Source of the DNA: JBEKEX01 sp050013615
GTDB lineage: Bacteria > Chloroflexota > Anaerolineae > Anaerolineales > Anaerolineaceae
Assembly: GCA_050013615.1 (NCBI GenBank)
Contig: JBEKEX010000002.1
Location: 1-64,000 of the forward strand
Length of the DNA stretch: 64,000 nucleotides
Direction of reading: 5' to 3'
A program made the translations under genes and the position numbers. Of the stretch, positions 50,977-60,083 are shown in pieces; the stretch's first letter is position 1, and each line of letters starts with the position of its first letter. Below the pieces are notes generated by a model. It ran no database searches and was not told where the DNA came from. It saw nothing but the letters and a program-made list of their open reading frames with translations.

Positions 50977-51417
50977 ATGTCTTCTAAACAATTATCAGAT
51001 GCGGTCCGTGAATGGTCAGAAGTTTTCATGCGTCGTTCAGGGCACGATTTCAAGCGTTTTATGGACGACACAGGGCTGTCTTTCACTCAAATCAATATCT
51101 TGATGCGCTTGCTTCATGGAGAGATATGCAGTATCTCTGATATTGGCGGGCAATTGGGTGTAACCAATGCTGCGGCCAGCCAAACCGTGGATCAAATGGT
51201 GCAAATGGGTCTGATCAAACGCACTGAGGATCCCAACGATCGGCGCGCCAAACAACTGACACTGACCCCCAAGGGCCGCACTTTACTTGAGAAAGGCATC
51301 AAGGCACGCGGTGAATGGATCGAGTCAGTAACAGACGCTTTGAGTCTAGAACAACAAAATATGATCATCTTAGCGATTACCCTTCTCACCGAAGCCGCAA
51401 ATAAAATCACGGATTAA
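50977..51417 (+). CDS. MarR family transcriptional regulator
   Basis: 146 residues from ATG 50977; a GTG at 50965 overlaps the AGGAG ribosome site. Winged helix: FTQINILMRLLHG, then ISDIGGQLGVTNAAASQTVDQMVQMGL as recognition part (cited here as GVTNAAASQTVDQMVQMGL), and the wing IKRTEDPNDRRAKQLTLTPKG with the Asp-Arg pair typical of MarR. It precedes an ABC exporter pair and most likely represses it, releasing on drug or lipid binding. A terminator-like hairpin follows. Confidence 0.9.
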   Translation: MSSKQLSDAVREWSEVFMRRSGHDFKRFMDDTGLSFTQINILMRLLHGEICSISDIGGQLGVTNAAASQTVDQMVQMGLIKRTEDPNDRRAKQLTLTPKGRTLLEKGIKARGEWIESVTDALSLEQQNMIILAITLLTEAANKITD

Positions 51418-51455
51418 CTCCCGAAATCAATACCATGTTCAAAAATTTGATCACT

Positions 51456-51486
51456 GCTCCAAGATGGAGCGCTAGTTTATTTTTTT
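51456..51486 (+). terminator. Terminator or attenuator between marR and the exporter
   Basis: GCTCCA (51456-51461) and TGGAGC (51465-51470) pair around AGA; a T-rich run TTTATTTTTTT follows at 51476-51486. It ends just before the ribosome site of the first ABC gene. Confidence 0.6.
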
Positions 51487-51504
51487 AGAGGAGCCTTTAC
51501 TATT

Positions 51505-53745
51505 ATGTTGCGTTTACTCAAATACTTAAAGCCCTACCTGCTTTTGATCTTGCTCGCGATTGCGCTGTTGTTCGTACAAGCAAACGCCGACCTTGCACTA
51601 CCGGATTACATGTCACAAATCGTCAATACCGGAATCCAGCAGGGAGGTATAGAAAACGCTGTGCCCGTCGCCATCCGTCAGAACGAGATGAATAAGCTCG
51701 CCATCTTTATGAGCTCGGATGATAAGACGATGGTGCTGAATGACTATACCCTGATAACCAATGGTTCGACGGATTATAACAAGTACGTCACAATATACCC
51801 TGACCTCGCCAACGAACCCATCTATGTTTTGAATAGTGTCAGTTCGACGGAAAGCGATAAGCTAAACCCAGTAATGGGCAAAGCGCTATTGGCGGTTACG
51901 GCTATTAATCAGATGCTGACGAACCCGACACAGGCCGCAGCAATGGCCCAAGGTTTGGGCGTCAACCTATCCCAAATTCCACCCGGCACCGATGTTTTTA
52001 GCCTGCTGGCCAAGCTTCCGCCGACCATCCTATCAAAGATCACTTCCAGCATCGATCAGAAATTCAGCACCTTGAGCGATAGCATGGTCACGCAATCAGC
52101 AGTCGCTCCAATTAAGGCAGAATATCAAGCCCTTGGAATGGATACCGGAACGCTCCAAACGAATTACATTATCCGCATAGGCTTCCTGATGCTGCTGGTG
52201 ACGCTGCTTTCTGTGACCTGTACGGTTATCGTCGGCTTTCTGGGAGCAAGGACGGGGTCCGGCATGGCGCGCGATCTCCGCAGAAATGTTTTCAAAAAAG
52301 TGGAGAGCTTCTCCAGTACTGAGTTCGATAGATTCTCTACGGCTTCGCTGATCACGAGATCAACCAACGACGTCACTCAGATCCAAATGGTGGTCATCAT
52401 GATGCTGCGCATGGTCATCTACGCCCCCATCATCGGGGTCGGCGGCGTGATACGTGCATTGGCAAAAAGTACATCAATGTGGTGGATCATCGCACTGGCA
52501 GTTATCGTACTCCTGGGCTTGATCCTCACTGTCTTCTCGATTTCTCTGCCCAAATTCAAGAGTATGCAGGGCTTGATCGACCGGCTCAACCTGGTAACCC
52601 GCGAAAATCTGTCCGGCATGATGGTCATCCGGGCGTTCAATATGCAACCTTTTGAGGAAAAACGCTTCGACAAAGCCAACAAGGACCTTACCAACACCAC
52701 CTTATTCGTCAATCGTATCATGGTGATTATGATGCCGATGATGATGCTCATCATGAATGGCTTGAGCTTATTGATCATCTGGGTGGGCGCGCACCAGGTT
52801 GCTCAATCGAATATGCAGGTTGGCGATATGTTGGCTTTTATGCAATATGCCATGCAGATCGTTTTTGCTTTCCTGATGATGTCGATTATGTTCATCCTGC
52901 TGCCAAGAGCCTCGGTATCCGCCGACCGCATCGCCGACGTTTTGGATACCGAACCGGTCATCAAGGACTCTGCAAGCCCAAGGCAATTCTCCGAACCGTT
53001 CAAAGGTGTGATCGAGTTCCGCGATGTGAACTTCCGCTACCCAGCGGCTGAAGCAGATGTGCTTCACAATATCAGCTTTACTGCTATGCCGGGGCAAACG
53101 ACGGCCTTCCTTGGTACCACCGGTTCAGGCAAATCCACCATCGTCAGCCTGATCCCACGTTTTTATGAAGTGACCGGCGGTGCCATCTATATAGACGGCG
53201 TCGATATCCGTGAGGTCACGCAACATGACTTGCGGGAAAAGATCGGCTTCGTTCCGCAAAAGAGCAGCTTATTCTCCGGCACGATCGAAAGCAACCTGCT
53301 TTATGCCGATGAGAATGCCAGCCAGGAGACTTTGGAACTAGCCACAGAAATTGCCCAGGCAACCGAGTTCATTTCCGAAAAACCTGAGGGAATGCAGGAT
53401 GAAATTGCACAAGGTGGAATGAACGTATCCGGCGGGCAGAAACAGCGTCTGGCAATTGCCCGTGCGCTGGTCAAGAAAGCGCCCATCTATGTCTTCGACG
53501 ACAGTTTTTCGGCGCTTGATTTCAAAACCGATGCAGCTTTACGCAGGGCGCTCAAAGAACACACAGGTTCCAGCACGGTGCTCATCGTGACCCAGCGTAT
53601 TTCAACCGTCAAAAATGCCGAACAGATCATTGTGCTCGACGAAGGTAACATCGTAGGTAAAGGAACCCATCAATATCTTATGCAAAATTGCAGCGTTTAT
53701 AAAGAAATTGCCTTATCGCAGCTTAACGAGGAGGAATTGGCATGA
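51505..53745 (+). CDS. Heterodimeric ABC exporter, subunit with degenerate Walker B
   Basis: 746 residues. An N-terminal membrane domain contains an unusually large outer insert (about residues 30-215) between the first two helices, followed by the exporter core. ATPase part: GTTGSGKSTIVSLIPR (Walker A), VPQKSSLFSGTI (Q-loop), NVSGGQKQRLAIARAL (intact signature) and YVFDDSFSALDF, where the catalytic Glu is Asp. This pattern marks the non-catalytic partner of LmrC/TM287-like heterodimers. The stop overlaps the next start by four bases (ATGA), so the pair is coupled. Likely drug or lipid efflux. Confidence 0.9.
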   Translation: MLRLLKYLKPYLLLILLAIALLFVQANADLALPDYMSQIVNTGIQQGGIENAVPVAIRQNEMNKLAIFMSSDDKTMVLNDYTLITNGSTDYNKYVTIYPDLANEPIYVLNSVSSTESDKLNPVMGKALLAVTAINQMLTNPTQAAAMAQGLGVNLSQIPPGTDVFSLLAKLPPTILSKITSSIDQKFSTLSDSMVTQSAVAPIKAEYQALGMDTGTLQTNYIIRIGFLMLLVTLLSVTCTVIVGFLGARTGSGMARDLRRNVFKKVESFSSTEFDRFSTASLITRSTNDVTQIQMVVIMMLRMVIYAPIIGVGGVIRALAKSTSMWWIIALAVIVLLGLILTVFSISLPKFKSMQGLIDRLNLVTRENLSGMMVIRAFNMQPFEEKRFDKANKDLTNTTLFVNRIMVIMMPMMMLIMNGLSLLIIWVGAHQVAQSNMQVGDMLAFMQYAMQIVFAFLMMSIMFILLPRASVSADRIADVLDTEPVIKDSASPRQFSEPFKGVIEFRDVNFRYPAAEADVLHNISFTAMPGQTTAFLGTTGSGKSTIVSLIPRFYEVTGGAIYIDGVDIREVTQHDLREKIGFVPQKSSLFSGTIESNLLYADENASQETLELATEIAQATEFISEKPEGMQDEIAQGGMNVSGGQKQRLAIARALVKKAPIYVFDDSFSALDFKTDAALRRALKEHTGSSTVLIVTQRISTVKNAEQIIVLDEGNIVGKGTHQYLMQNCSVYKEIALSQLNEEELA

Positions 53746-55619
53746 GCACGCAAACCGGTAATACCCCCCCCGCTCCTCGACAAATGCGCGGAATGATGCC
53801 CATGGGAGGCGGCGGTGGCCCCAGGGCGATGATGAAAGGTGAAAAGCCTCGTGATTTTAAAGGGACCATGATCAAGCTGATCAAATACCTTGGTTCATAC
53901 AAGGTAGCCATCGTGGCTGTGATGCTCATTGCCATGGCATCTACGGTCTTTTCCATCCTTGGCCCCAAAATTTTAGGCAATGCCACGACCAAGCTATTCG
54001 AGGGTGTGCTAGCCCAGATCGCCGGCACCGGTTCGATCGACTTTGGATATATCGGTAACATCATTCTTGAAGTGTTGGGGCTGTATCTTTTATCAGCCAT
54101 TCTCAGCTACATCCAGGGTTGGGTGATGACCAACGTTGCCATCAACATCACCTACCGCTTCCGCAGGGATATTGCAGCCAAGATCAATCGCATACCGCTC
54201 AGGTACTTCGACGGTACAAATCATGGCGAGGTGCTCTCACGGGTCACCAACGATGTGGATACGATCAGCCAGTCGCTTAACCAGAGCTTGACACAAATCA
54301 TCACTTCCGTAACAACCGTGATCGGCGTATTGGTGATGATGTTAACGATCAGTTGGCAGATGACACTGGTGGCTTTGATTATGGTGCCGGTTTCGTTCGT
54401 CATCATTACCGTGATCATCAACCTGTCACAGGTTTATTTCAAACGCCAGCAGGATTATCTCGGCCACGTCAGCGGTCATGTGGAAGAAATGTACGGCGGC
54501 CATGTGGTGATGAAAGCCTTCAACGGCGAGGAAAAAAGCGTCGAGCAATTTGACCAGATCAACAACACGCTTTTCGACTCTGCCTGGAAATCTCAATTCC
54601 TGTCCGGGATGATGTTCCCCATCATAAACTTTGTTGGGAACCTGGGTTATGTGGCCATCTGTATCCTGGGTGGCTACCTGGCCATCAAAAACGCCATCAC
54701 CATCGGCGATATTCAGGCGTTTATCCAGTACGTGCGCTCATTCACGCAGCCAATTACACAGATTGCAAACATCTCGAACATCTTCCAGCAAACTGCAGCA
54801 GCCGCCGAGCGCGTGTTCCAGTTCCTGGCCGAGCCTGAGGAACTGCCCGAAACCACCAATCCCATCAAGTTAAGTTCTGTGCAGGGCCGCGTGGACTTCA
54901 AAGACGTCCACTTCGGCTACAACCCAGACAAGATCATCATCAACGACTTCTCCTTCTATGCAGAACCAGGGCAGAAGATCGCTATTGTCGGTCCGACCGG
55001 CGCCGGTAAGACCACCATGGTCAAACTGTTGATGCGTTTCTACGACGTTACCAGCGGTTCTATCATGATCGATGGCCACGACATCAAAGATTTCACCCGG
55101 GAAGATCTGCGCTGCATGTTCGGCATGGTCTTGCAAGATACCTGGCTTTACAACGGCACCATCATGGAGAATATCCGCTATGGCCGTCCCGATGCGACCG
55201 ACGACGAAGTTATTGCCGCTGCCAAGGCAGCCCACATCGACCATTTTGTCCGTACGCTGCCGGATGGTTATAACATGGTGATCAATGAGGAATCAACCAA
55301 CCTGTCACAGGGCCAAATGCAGCTCTTGACGATCGCCCGCGCCATCCTGGCCGACCCCAGCATCCTCATTCTGGACGAGGCCACCAGTTCGGTCGATACT
55401 CATACCGAGGTGCTGATCCAAAAAGCAACCGACGAACTTATGAAGAACCGCACCAGCTTTATCATTGCCCATCGCCTCTCCACCATTCGCGATGCGGACT
55501 GGATCCTGGTGATGAACAACGGCGACATCGTTGAGCAGGGCAAGCATGCAAAGCTGTTGGCTAAGAACGGTTTCTACGCCGAGCTCTACAACAGCCAGTT
55601 CGAAGGGAAAGAAATTTAG
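53742..55619 (+). CDS. Heterodimeric ABC exporter, catalytic-site subunit
   Basis: 625 residues. Gly/Met/Pro-rich N-terminus, six-helix exporter domain (VTNDVDTISQSLNQSL coupling region), then Walker A GPTGAGKTTMVKLL, Q-loop LQDTWLYNGTI, signature NLSQGQMQLLTIARAI (degenerate, LSQGQ instead of LSGGQ) and Walker B ILDEATSSVDTHTE with the catalytic Glu. Complements the partner: here the Walker B is intact and the signature altered, the mirror of the first subunit. Together one full ATP site forms, as in LmrCD. Confidence 0.92.
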   Translation: MSTQTGNTPPAPRQMRGMMPMGGGGGPRAMMKGEKPRDFKGTMIKLIKYLGSYKVAIVAVMLIAMASTVFSILGPKILGNATTKLFEGVLAQIAGTGSIDFGYIGNIILEVLGLYLLSAILSYIQGWVMTNVAINITYRFRRDIAAKINRIPLRYFDGTNHGEVLSRVTNDVDTISQSLNQSLTQIITSVTTVIGVLVMMLTISWQMTLVALIMVPVSFVIITVIINLSQVYFKRQQDYLGHVSGHVEEMYGGHVVMKAFNGEEKSVEQFDQINNTLFDSAWKSQFLSGMMFPIINFVGNLGYVAICILGGYLAIKNAITIGDIQAFIQYVRSFTQPITQIANISNIFQQTAAAAERVFQFLAEPEELPETTNPIKLSSVQGRVDFKDVHFGYNPDKIIINDFSFYAEPGQKIAIVGPTGAGKTTMVKLLMRFYDVTSGSIMIDGHDIKDFTREDLRCMFGMVLQDTWLYNGTIMENIRYGRPDATDDEVIAAAKAAHIDHFVRTLPDGYNMVINEESTNLSQGQMQLLTIARAILADPSILILDEATSSVDTHTEVLIQKATDELMKNRTSFIIAHRLSTIRDADWILVMNNGDIVEQGKHAKLLAKNGFYAELYNSQFEGKEI

Positions 55620-55656
55620 CCCGAGAAGCATCTCCCTTACGAATCACTAATCTAGT

Positions 55657-55697
55657 AGCTCCTTCCGTTTCCAAGATGGAAACGGAAGGAGCTTTTT
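55657..55697 (+). terminator. Strong terminator of the exporter operon
   Basis: AGCTCCTTCCGTTTCCA (55657-55673) pairs perfectly over 17 bp with TGGAAACGGAAGGAGCT (55677-55693), loop AGA, then five T. The apex CCA-AGA-TGG is the same as in the hairpin at 51456-51470. Confidence 0.95.
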
Positions 55698-55772
55698 GTT
55701 CACGCTAATGATGGAAAACCAGGCATAGATAATCCCTTGCCGGTCGGGGATAACATCCAGAGGGCAAGACTA

Positions 55773-55801
55773 TTGACAAGGTTGCTAAACTGTTCTAAAG
55801 T
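55773..55801 (+). promoter_or_regulatory. Predicted promoter of the HD-GYP gene
   Basis: TTGACA (55773-55778), 17 nt, TAAAGT (55796-55801). The leader to the start codon would be about 160 nt. The -10 is weak. Confidence 0.45.
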
Positions 55802-55966
55802 AATATTTCAGAGGGTTAATATTCAGCTATGGACAGCAATCGATCACGACGGTTTTGGGATGGAAACATTTAGGATGATCGAGATTCTCTTCCAGAATAC
55901 CGCTGCTCTCAATTCTGTTTTCACCAGCAGCGCTTAGCCGATTTCAAGTATGCCAGGACGCCGTTG

Positions 55967-58900
55967 ATGGAAGATACTAAACACTCCAACAGCAGCCGTT
56001 TACGCGATTGGTTGAACCCAGCCCGGCGCTCCGCGTTGCTGGTCAGCCTGGCAACTTTGATCGTCCTCATCCTTGCCATCCAATGGACATTCAATGTAAT
56101 GCCCCCAACCAGTTGGGGTCACAACGTTTTCAACAACGATGCATTAGTATATGCAGCAAGCCTCGTCGCAGCCTTTTTGCTTGCCGCCTTACTATACGTC
56201 ATGGTTTACCGGCAGCTTTCTCTCCAAAATACCCTCCAACGACATACGCTTGAATTGACACAAGCCAACCATTCTCTGAATATACTCCGCAGTTGCAATG
56301 AGATCCTTGTGCGTGCACAATCTGAACAAGAGCTTCTCGACGAAGTATGTAAAACAATTGCAGAGCATGGCGTTTTCCCCCTGGCCTGGGTTGGAATCGT
56401 CGAAGATCAACGTCCCAACGAAATAAAGCCCATGGCATGTTGCGGTGTAATCGTCGATGCTGCTGAATTGCCTCCCCTCACATTGTCCAGGGAAGCTGCT
56501 TCACAAGAACAAAACGCCGCAGAAAATTTCTACGCCGGCCGGGCTTGGTTAATACCCAACACCGCCAAAGACAATTTTTTTTATGACTGGCATGACAAGG
56601 TGAACACCACTAAATTTGGTGCCGCCTTGGCATTGCCCATGATGCAAAACGGCCGTCCGCTGGGCTTGATGACCATTCACAGTACCGATGTTAAACAATT
56701 CAATCCTGAAATAACACGGCTTCTGACCAGCTTGGCTGACGACATGGCGTTCGGCATTTCCAACTTGCGCACTCACACTGCGCAACAGGTTGCAGAAGCC
56801 GCCCTCGAACGTGAGCACGATCTATTCAGCCGCGTGATGGAGACTAACCCAGCCGGCGTACTGGTGATCGACCCCAAAGCCCAAGTCCTTTACATCAACA
56901 ATCGCGCCCGGGAAATCTTGAACGTCCAAACCGAAGTGAATTTCAACCTGGAAGGATTGATCAAAGCCAATCAATGGAACTTTACCGACGAAAGCGGTCA
57001 TGTCCTTCAGGCCAATGACTTGCCGCACAAGCTTATTCTCATCAATCGGCAACCGATCTATAACCTCCACATCCGTCTGGAGGATAGGCAGCGCCCATCG
57101 TCGCCCTGGCTCATGGTCAATGGCGCCCCGATGCTGGACTCAATCGGTGATGTGGAAGCGATCGTCTTGACGATCGAAGATATTACCACCACCAAGGAAG
57201 CCGGAGAGGCATTGGTTCGCAGTGAAAAACGCTACCGGCAGTTGTTCGAAACCGTACAGGAAGGTATCTGGTCCTTCGATGAATCCAATGTAACCACTTA
57301 CGTCAATGAAACGATGGCTAGTATGTTGGGCTACACCATCGAGGATATCATCGGCCGGTCTCTCCTCAGCTTCCTGGATGACGAGAATCGCAAAACGGCG
57401 ATCAAACAATTCGAGAAACTCAGCCAGGGAAGTAGTGAGCAATACGATTGCGAGTTCATCCACCGCGATGGCCACCACGTGTACGCCCAGCTCCACGCCA
57501 CCGCATTACACAATGAAGAAGGCCACTACACCGGCGCGCTAGCTCTTGTCAATGATGTCACTGTTCGCAGGATGCGCGAGCGTGAATTGGAAGCCATTGC
57601 CCGCATGGCCAATGCTTTACGTGAAACCTCATCACAACAAGAAATTGCCCGTGCTTTCCTGGATCAAATGCTCTACATTTTTCGCGGCAAAGGTGCGGCG
57701 CTCGCTGAGCGTGAGCCTTCCGGAGAAGTCCGTTTCGTCTATGGCGCTGGGGCGTGGAAGAATTGGCCAGGCTCACAGAATCCATCACTGTTGGAGGTCA
57801 CAGCGAGTGTCATGGACAGTGGCAGGCCGTTGGTCAGCCAAAATACCACCGTTGATCTGAGCCTGGCTTTCCCTGACCTTTTAGGGTATTTGAACACCGT
57901 CATCTGCCTCCCGCTCATCATCCACAAACAAACCATCGGCGCATTCTGGTTGGGCAAACCACGCCTCATCACCACCAACCCGCAGACCATTTCCCAGGAT
58001 GAAGTGAAATTGCTGAGCGCCGCTGCCGATATCGGCGCCAGTGCCTTGCAGCGTGCTCTATTGCTGGAACAAACCGAGCTGCGCTTGCGCCGCATGAGTG
58101 CTTTGCGCGACATCACCCTCACCATCAGCACCAGCCTGAACGTGCATAATACGCTCGAACAATTGCTCAAACATGTGGTCAGTAAGCTGGGCGTCTCAGC
58201 GGCGAGCGTGCTGCTTTATAACGCCGAAGAAAAACGCTTGGACTTTGCAGCTGGTCAGAATTTGAAACCTATGCCACGGGTGGGCGCCTTTGTCATGTTG
58301 AAGAGCGATTATGCCAGCCAGGCCGTGCAGACCGGGCACGTCATTACGGCTTCACACCAACCGGAAGTGATGCAGGGTTTCGACCGGAGCTGGACGCAAT
58401 CGCTTGAAGGCTATCAGCATTATGAGGCTATTCCCCTGATCGCCAAGGGTCAACCAAAAGGTGTTTTGGAACTTTTTTATCACACCGCGCCTACGATCGA
58501 TGCTGAATGGCTCGATTTTCTCTCCAGCATTTCAACCCAGGTGGCCATCACACTCGATAACGCCGAGCTGTTCGAGCGCTTGCATATCTCCAACCAAGAC
58601 CTGATCATGGCTTACGACGCCACCATCGAAGGCTGGTCGCACGCCATGGAGTTGCGCGATCGTGAAATGGAGGGCCACGCCGAGCGTGTGGCCGAGATCA
58701 CATTGATGCTGGCCAAGAAATTTGGCCTCGACCAGGAACAATTGATCCACATCCGCCGTGGTGCCTTGCTGCACGACATCGGCAAAATGGCCATTTCGGA
58801 CAACGTCCTCTACAAAGTGGGCTCATTCACACCCCACGAGTGGGAGATCATGCGCCGTCATCCCGAATACGCCTACCAATTGCTGTATCCCATCGCCTAC

Positions 58901-59167
58901 CTGCGCCCCGCCATTGACATTCCTTATTGTCATCACGAACGCTGGGATGGCAAAGGCTACCCGCGCGGGCTTAAAGGGGAAGAAATACCGTTGGCAGCAC
59001 GCATCTTCACCATCGTCGACGTTTGGGATGCGCTACGCTCTGACCGGCCATATCGCAAGGGTTGGAGCGCAGAAAAGGTCAGCGAGTATATCCGCATGGG
59101 CTCCGGGACGATGTTCGATCCAAACGTTGTCAAGGTCTTCTTTGAGCAGGTTTTACCGGAAATGTAA
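55967..59167 (+). CDS. GAF/PAS multidomain HD-GYP protein, putative c-di-GMP phosphodiesterase
   Basis: 1066 residues. Two N-terminal membrane helices (about 24-46 and 62-85), then a GAF domain (about 105-270), a PAS domain starting FSRVMETNPAGVLVI, a second PAS starting RYRQLFETVQEGIW, two further GAF domains (about 550-700, 715-885) and a C-terminal HD-GYP domain. The HD pair is in ALLHDIGKMAISD and the GYP motif in HHERWDGKGYPRGLKGEEI; VDVWDALRSDRPYRKGWSAEK completes it. Such domains hydrolyse cyclic di-GMP, sometimes other cyclic dinucleotides. Metal ligands look complete. It probably links several sensed signals to second-messenger turnover. The ATG at 55967 is one codon inside a TTG. 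Confidence 0.9.
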   Translation: MEDTKHSNSSRLRDWLNPARRSALLVSLATLIVLILAIQWTFNVMPPTSWGHNVFNNDALVYAASLVAAFLLAALLYVMVYRQLSLQNTLQRHTLELTQANHSLNILRSCNEILVRAQSEQELLDEVCKTIAEHGVFPLAWVGIVEDQRPNEIKPMACCGVIVDAAELPPLTLSREAASQEQNAAENFYAGRAWLIPNTAKDNFFYDWHDKVNTTKFGAALALPMMQNGRPLGLMTIHSTDVKQFNPEITRLLTSLADDMAFGISNLRTHTAQQVAEAALEREHDLFSRVMETNPAGVLVIDPKAQVLYINNRAREILNVQTEVNFNLEGLIKANQWNFTDESGHVLQANDLPHKLILINRQPIYNLHIRLEDRQRPSSPWLMVNGAPMLDSIGDVEAIVLTIEDITTTKEAGEALVRSEKRYRQLFETVQEGIWSFDESNVTTYVNETMASMLGYTIEDIIGRSLLSFLDDENRKTAIKQFEKLSQGSSEQYDCEFIHRDGHHVYAQLHATALHNEEGHYTGALALVNDVTVRRMRERELEAIARMANALRETSSQQEIARAFLDQMLYIFRGKGAALAEREPSGEVRFVYGAGAWKNWPGSQNPSLLEVTASVMDSGRPLVSQNTTVDLSLAFPDLLGYLNTVICLPLIIHKQTIGAFWLGKPRLITTNPQTISQDEVKLLSAAADIGASALQRALLLEQTELRLRRMSALRDITLTISTSLNVHNTLEQLLKHVVSKLGVSAASVLLYNAEEKRLDFAAGQNLKPMPRVGAFVMLKSDYASQAVQTGHVITASHQPEVMQGFDRSWTQSLEGYQHYEAIPLIAKGQPKGVLELFYHTAPTIDAEWLDFLSSISTQVAITLDNAELFERLHISNQDLIMAYDATIEGWSHAMELRDREMEGHAERVAEITLMLAKKFGLDQEQLIHIRRGALLHDIGKMAISDNVLYKVGSFTPHEWEIMRRHPEYAYQLLYPIAYLRPAIDIPYCHHERWDGKGYPRGLKGEEIPLAARIFTIVDVWDALRSDRPYRKGWSAEKVSEYIRMGSGTMFDPNVVKVFFEQVLPEM

Positions 59168-59282
59168 GGCGAATCATCCGGTTAGCCCATTGCATCATTC
59201 AAATTTCCTGTCCGACACACAAATCGAAAGAATTTCGCTCTCGTGGTATGATTATTCTACAAATTGCAACGGTTAGAAGGTC

Positions 59283-60053
59283 ATGGACGTATTTACGATC
59301 TTGATTGCTGGTGGTACCGGCGTGGGACTGTGGCGGATAACCCAAAATGTTGCCTCTCCCCAGGTCGTCCGGCGAGTGATCTCCGGCCTACTGGTGCTAA
59401 CAGGCAGCCTGCTGGGAGCCCGCACCGGCTATACTGTGGAACATTGGCAATACCTCTCCACACACCTCCTCGAAATCCCTCAGCTTTGGCTGGGAGGGCT
59501 ATCCTGGCCCGGAGCAATCATTGGGGCACTCCTGGTCATCGCCCTTTTATCGTGGGAGGCCAACATCCCCTATTTGCGCATGGCCGACCAGTTTGCCCCA
59601 TTGGTCCAACCGCTGGCCATTACCGCCTGGATTGGCTGCTGGCTGGTGGGCAGCGGCTACGGCGCAACACTGCCGCAAAACACCTGGTGGGGCATCGCCG
59701 CACTGGACGAGACCGGGGCTATGGCCCTGCGCTTCCCCGTGCAACCGCTGGCTGCCATCAGCTTGATCGCGTATTACGGGCTGCTGGAGTATAAAATACC
59801 CCGTCGCATCCCCACCGGCGCCTACAGCAGCCTATGCGGCCTCGGCCTGGCGGTCAATTTGCTCTTGTTCTCATTGATCATGGTCGATACCCAGCCAATC
59901 TGGATGGGACTGCATATGGATAGCTGGAACGCATTATTGTTCCTGGTTTTGTGCTCCATCACTTTTGCCTACGTGGAGTGGGGTTGGAAATTTCGAAAGC
60001 GGATTCGCCTGCCGCTGCTTTTCAACACCCTTCACCTACGAAAAAACAGTTGA
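59283..60053 (+). CDS. Lgt-like (prolipoprotein diacylglyceryl transferase family) membrane protein
   Basis: 256 residues, about seven membrane segments. Similar to Lgt at several points: GSLLGARTGYTVEHW, WLGGLSWPGAIIGALLVI (Lgt GGLxxxGGxxG region), IGCWLVGSGYGATLP (Lgt RIGNFLNGExYG region) and FPVQPLAAISLIAYYGLLEY (Lgt HPxQLYE region). However, several residues essential in E. coli Lgt (the Arg and Asn of the third motif, the Tyr-Glu of the fourth) are changed, so it may be a divergent paralogue. RBS AGAAGG. Extended -10 TGGTATGAT at 59244-59252. Confidence 0.6.
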   Translation: MDVFTILIAGGTGVGLWRITQNVASPQVVRRVISGLLVLTGSLLGARTGYTVEHWQYLSTHLLEIPQLWLGGLSWPGAIIGALLVIALLSWEANIPYLRMADQFAPLVQPLAITAWIGCWLVGSGYGATLPQNTWWGIAALDETGAMALRFPVQPLAAISLIAYYGLLEYKIPRRIPTGAYSSLCGLGLAVNLLLFSLIMVDTQPIWMGLHMDSWNALLFLVLCSITFAYVEWGWKFRKRIRLPLLFNTLHLRKNS

Positions 60054-60083
60054 AACCGGATATTTGAAATCTAAGCAAACCTT

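Larger units (their letters stand above)
55620..55966. other. Intergenic region after the exporter operon
   Basis: Holds the strong terminator at 55657-55697 and a promoter candidate at 55773-55801; otherwise nothing recognised. Confidence 0.6.
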
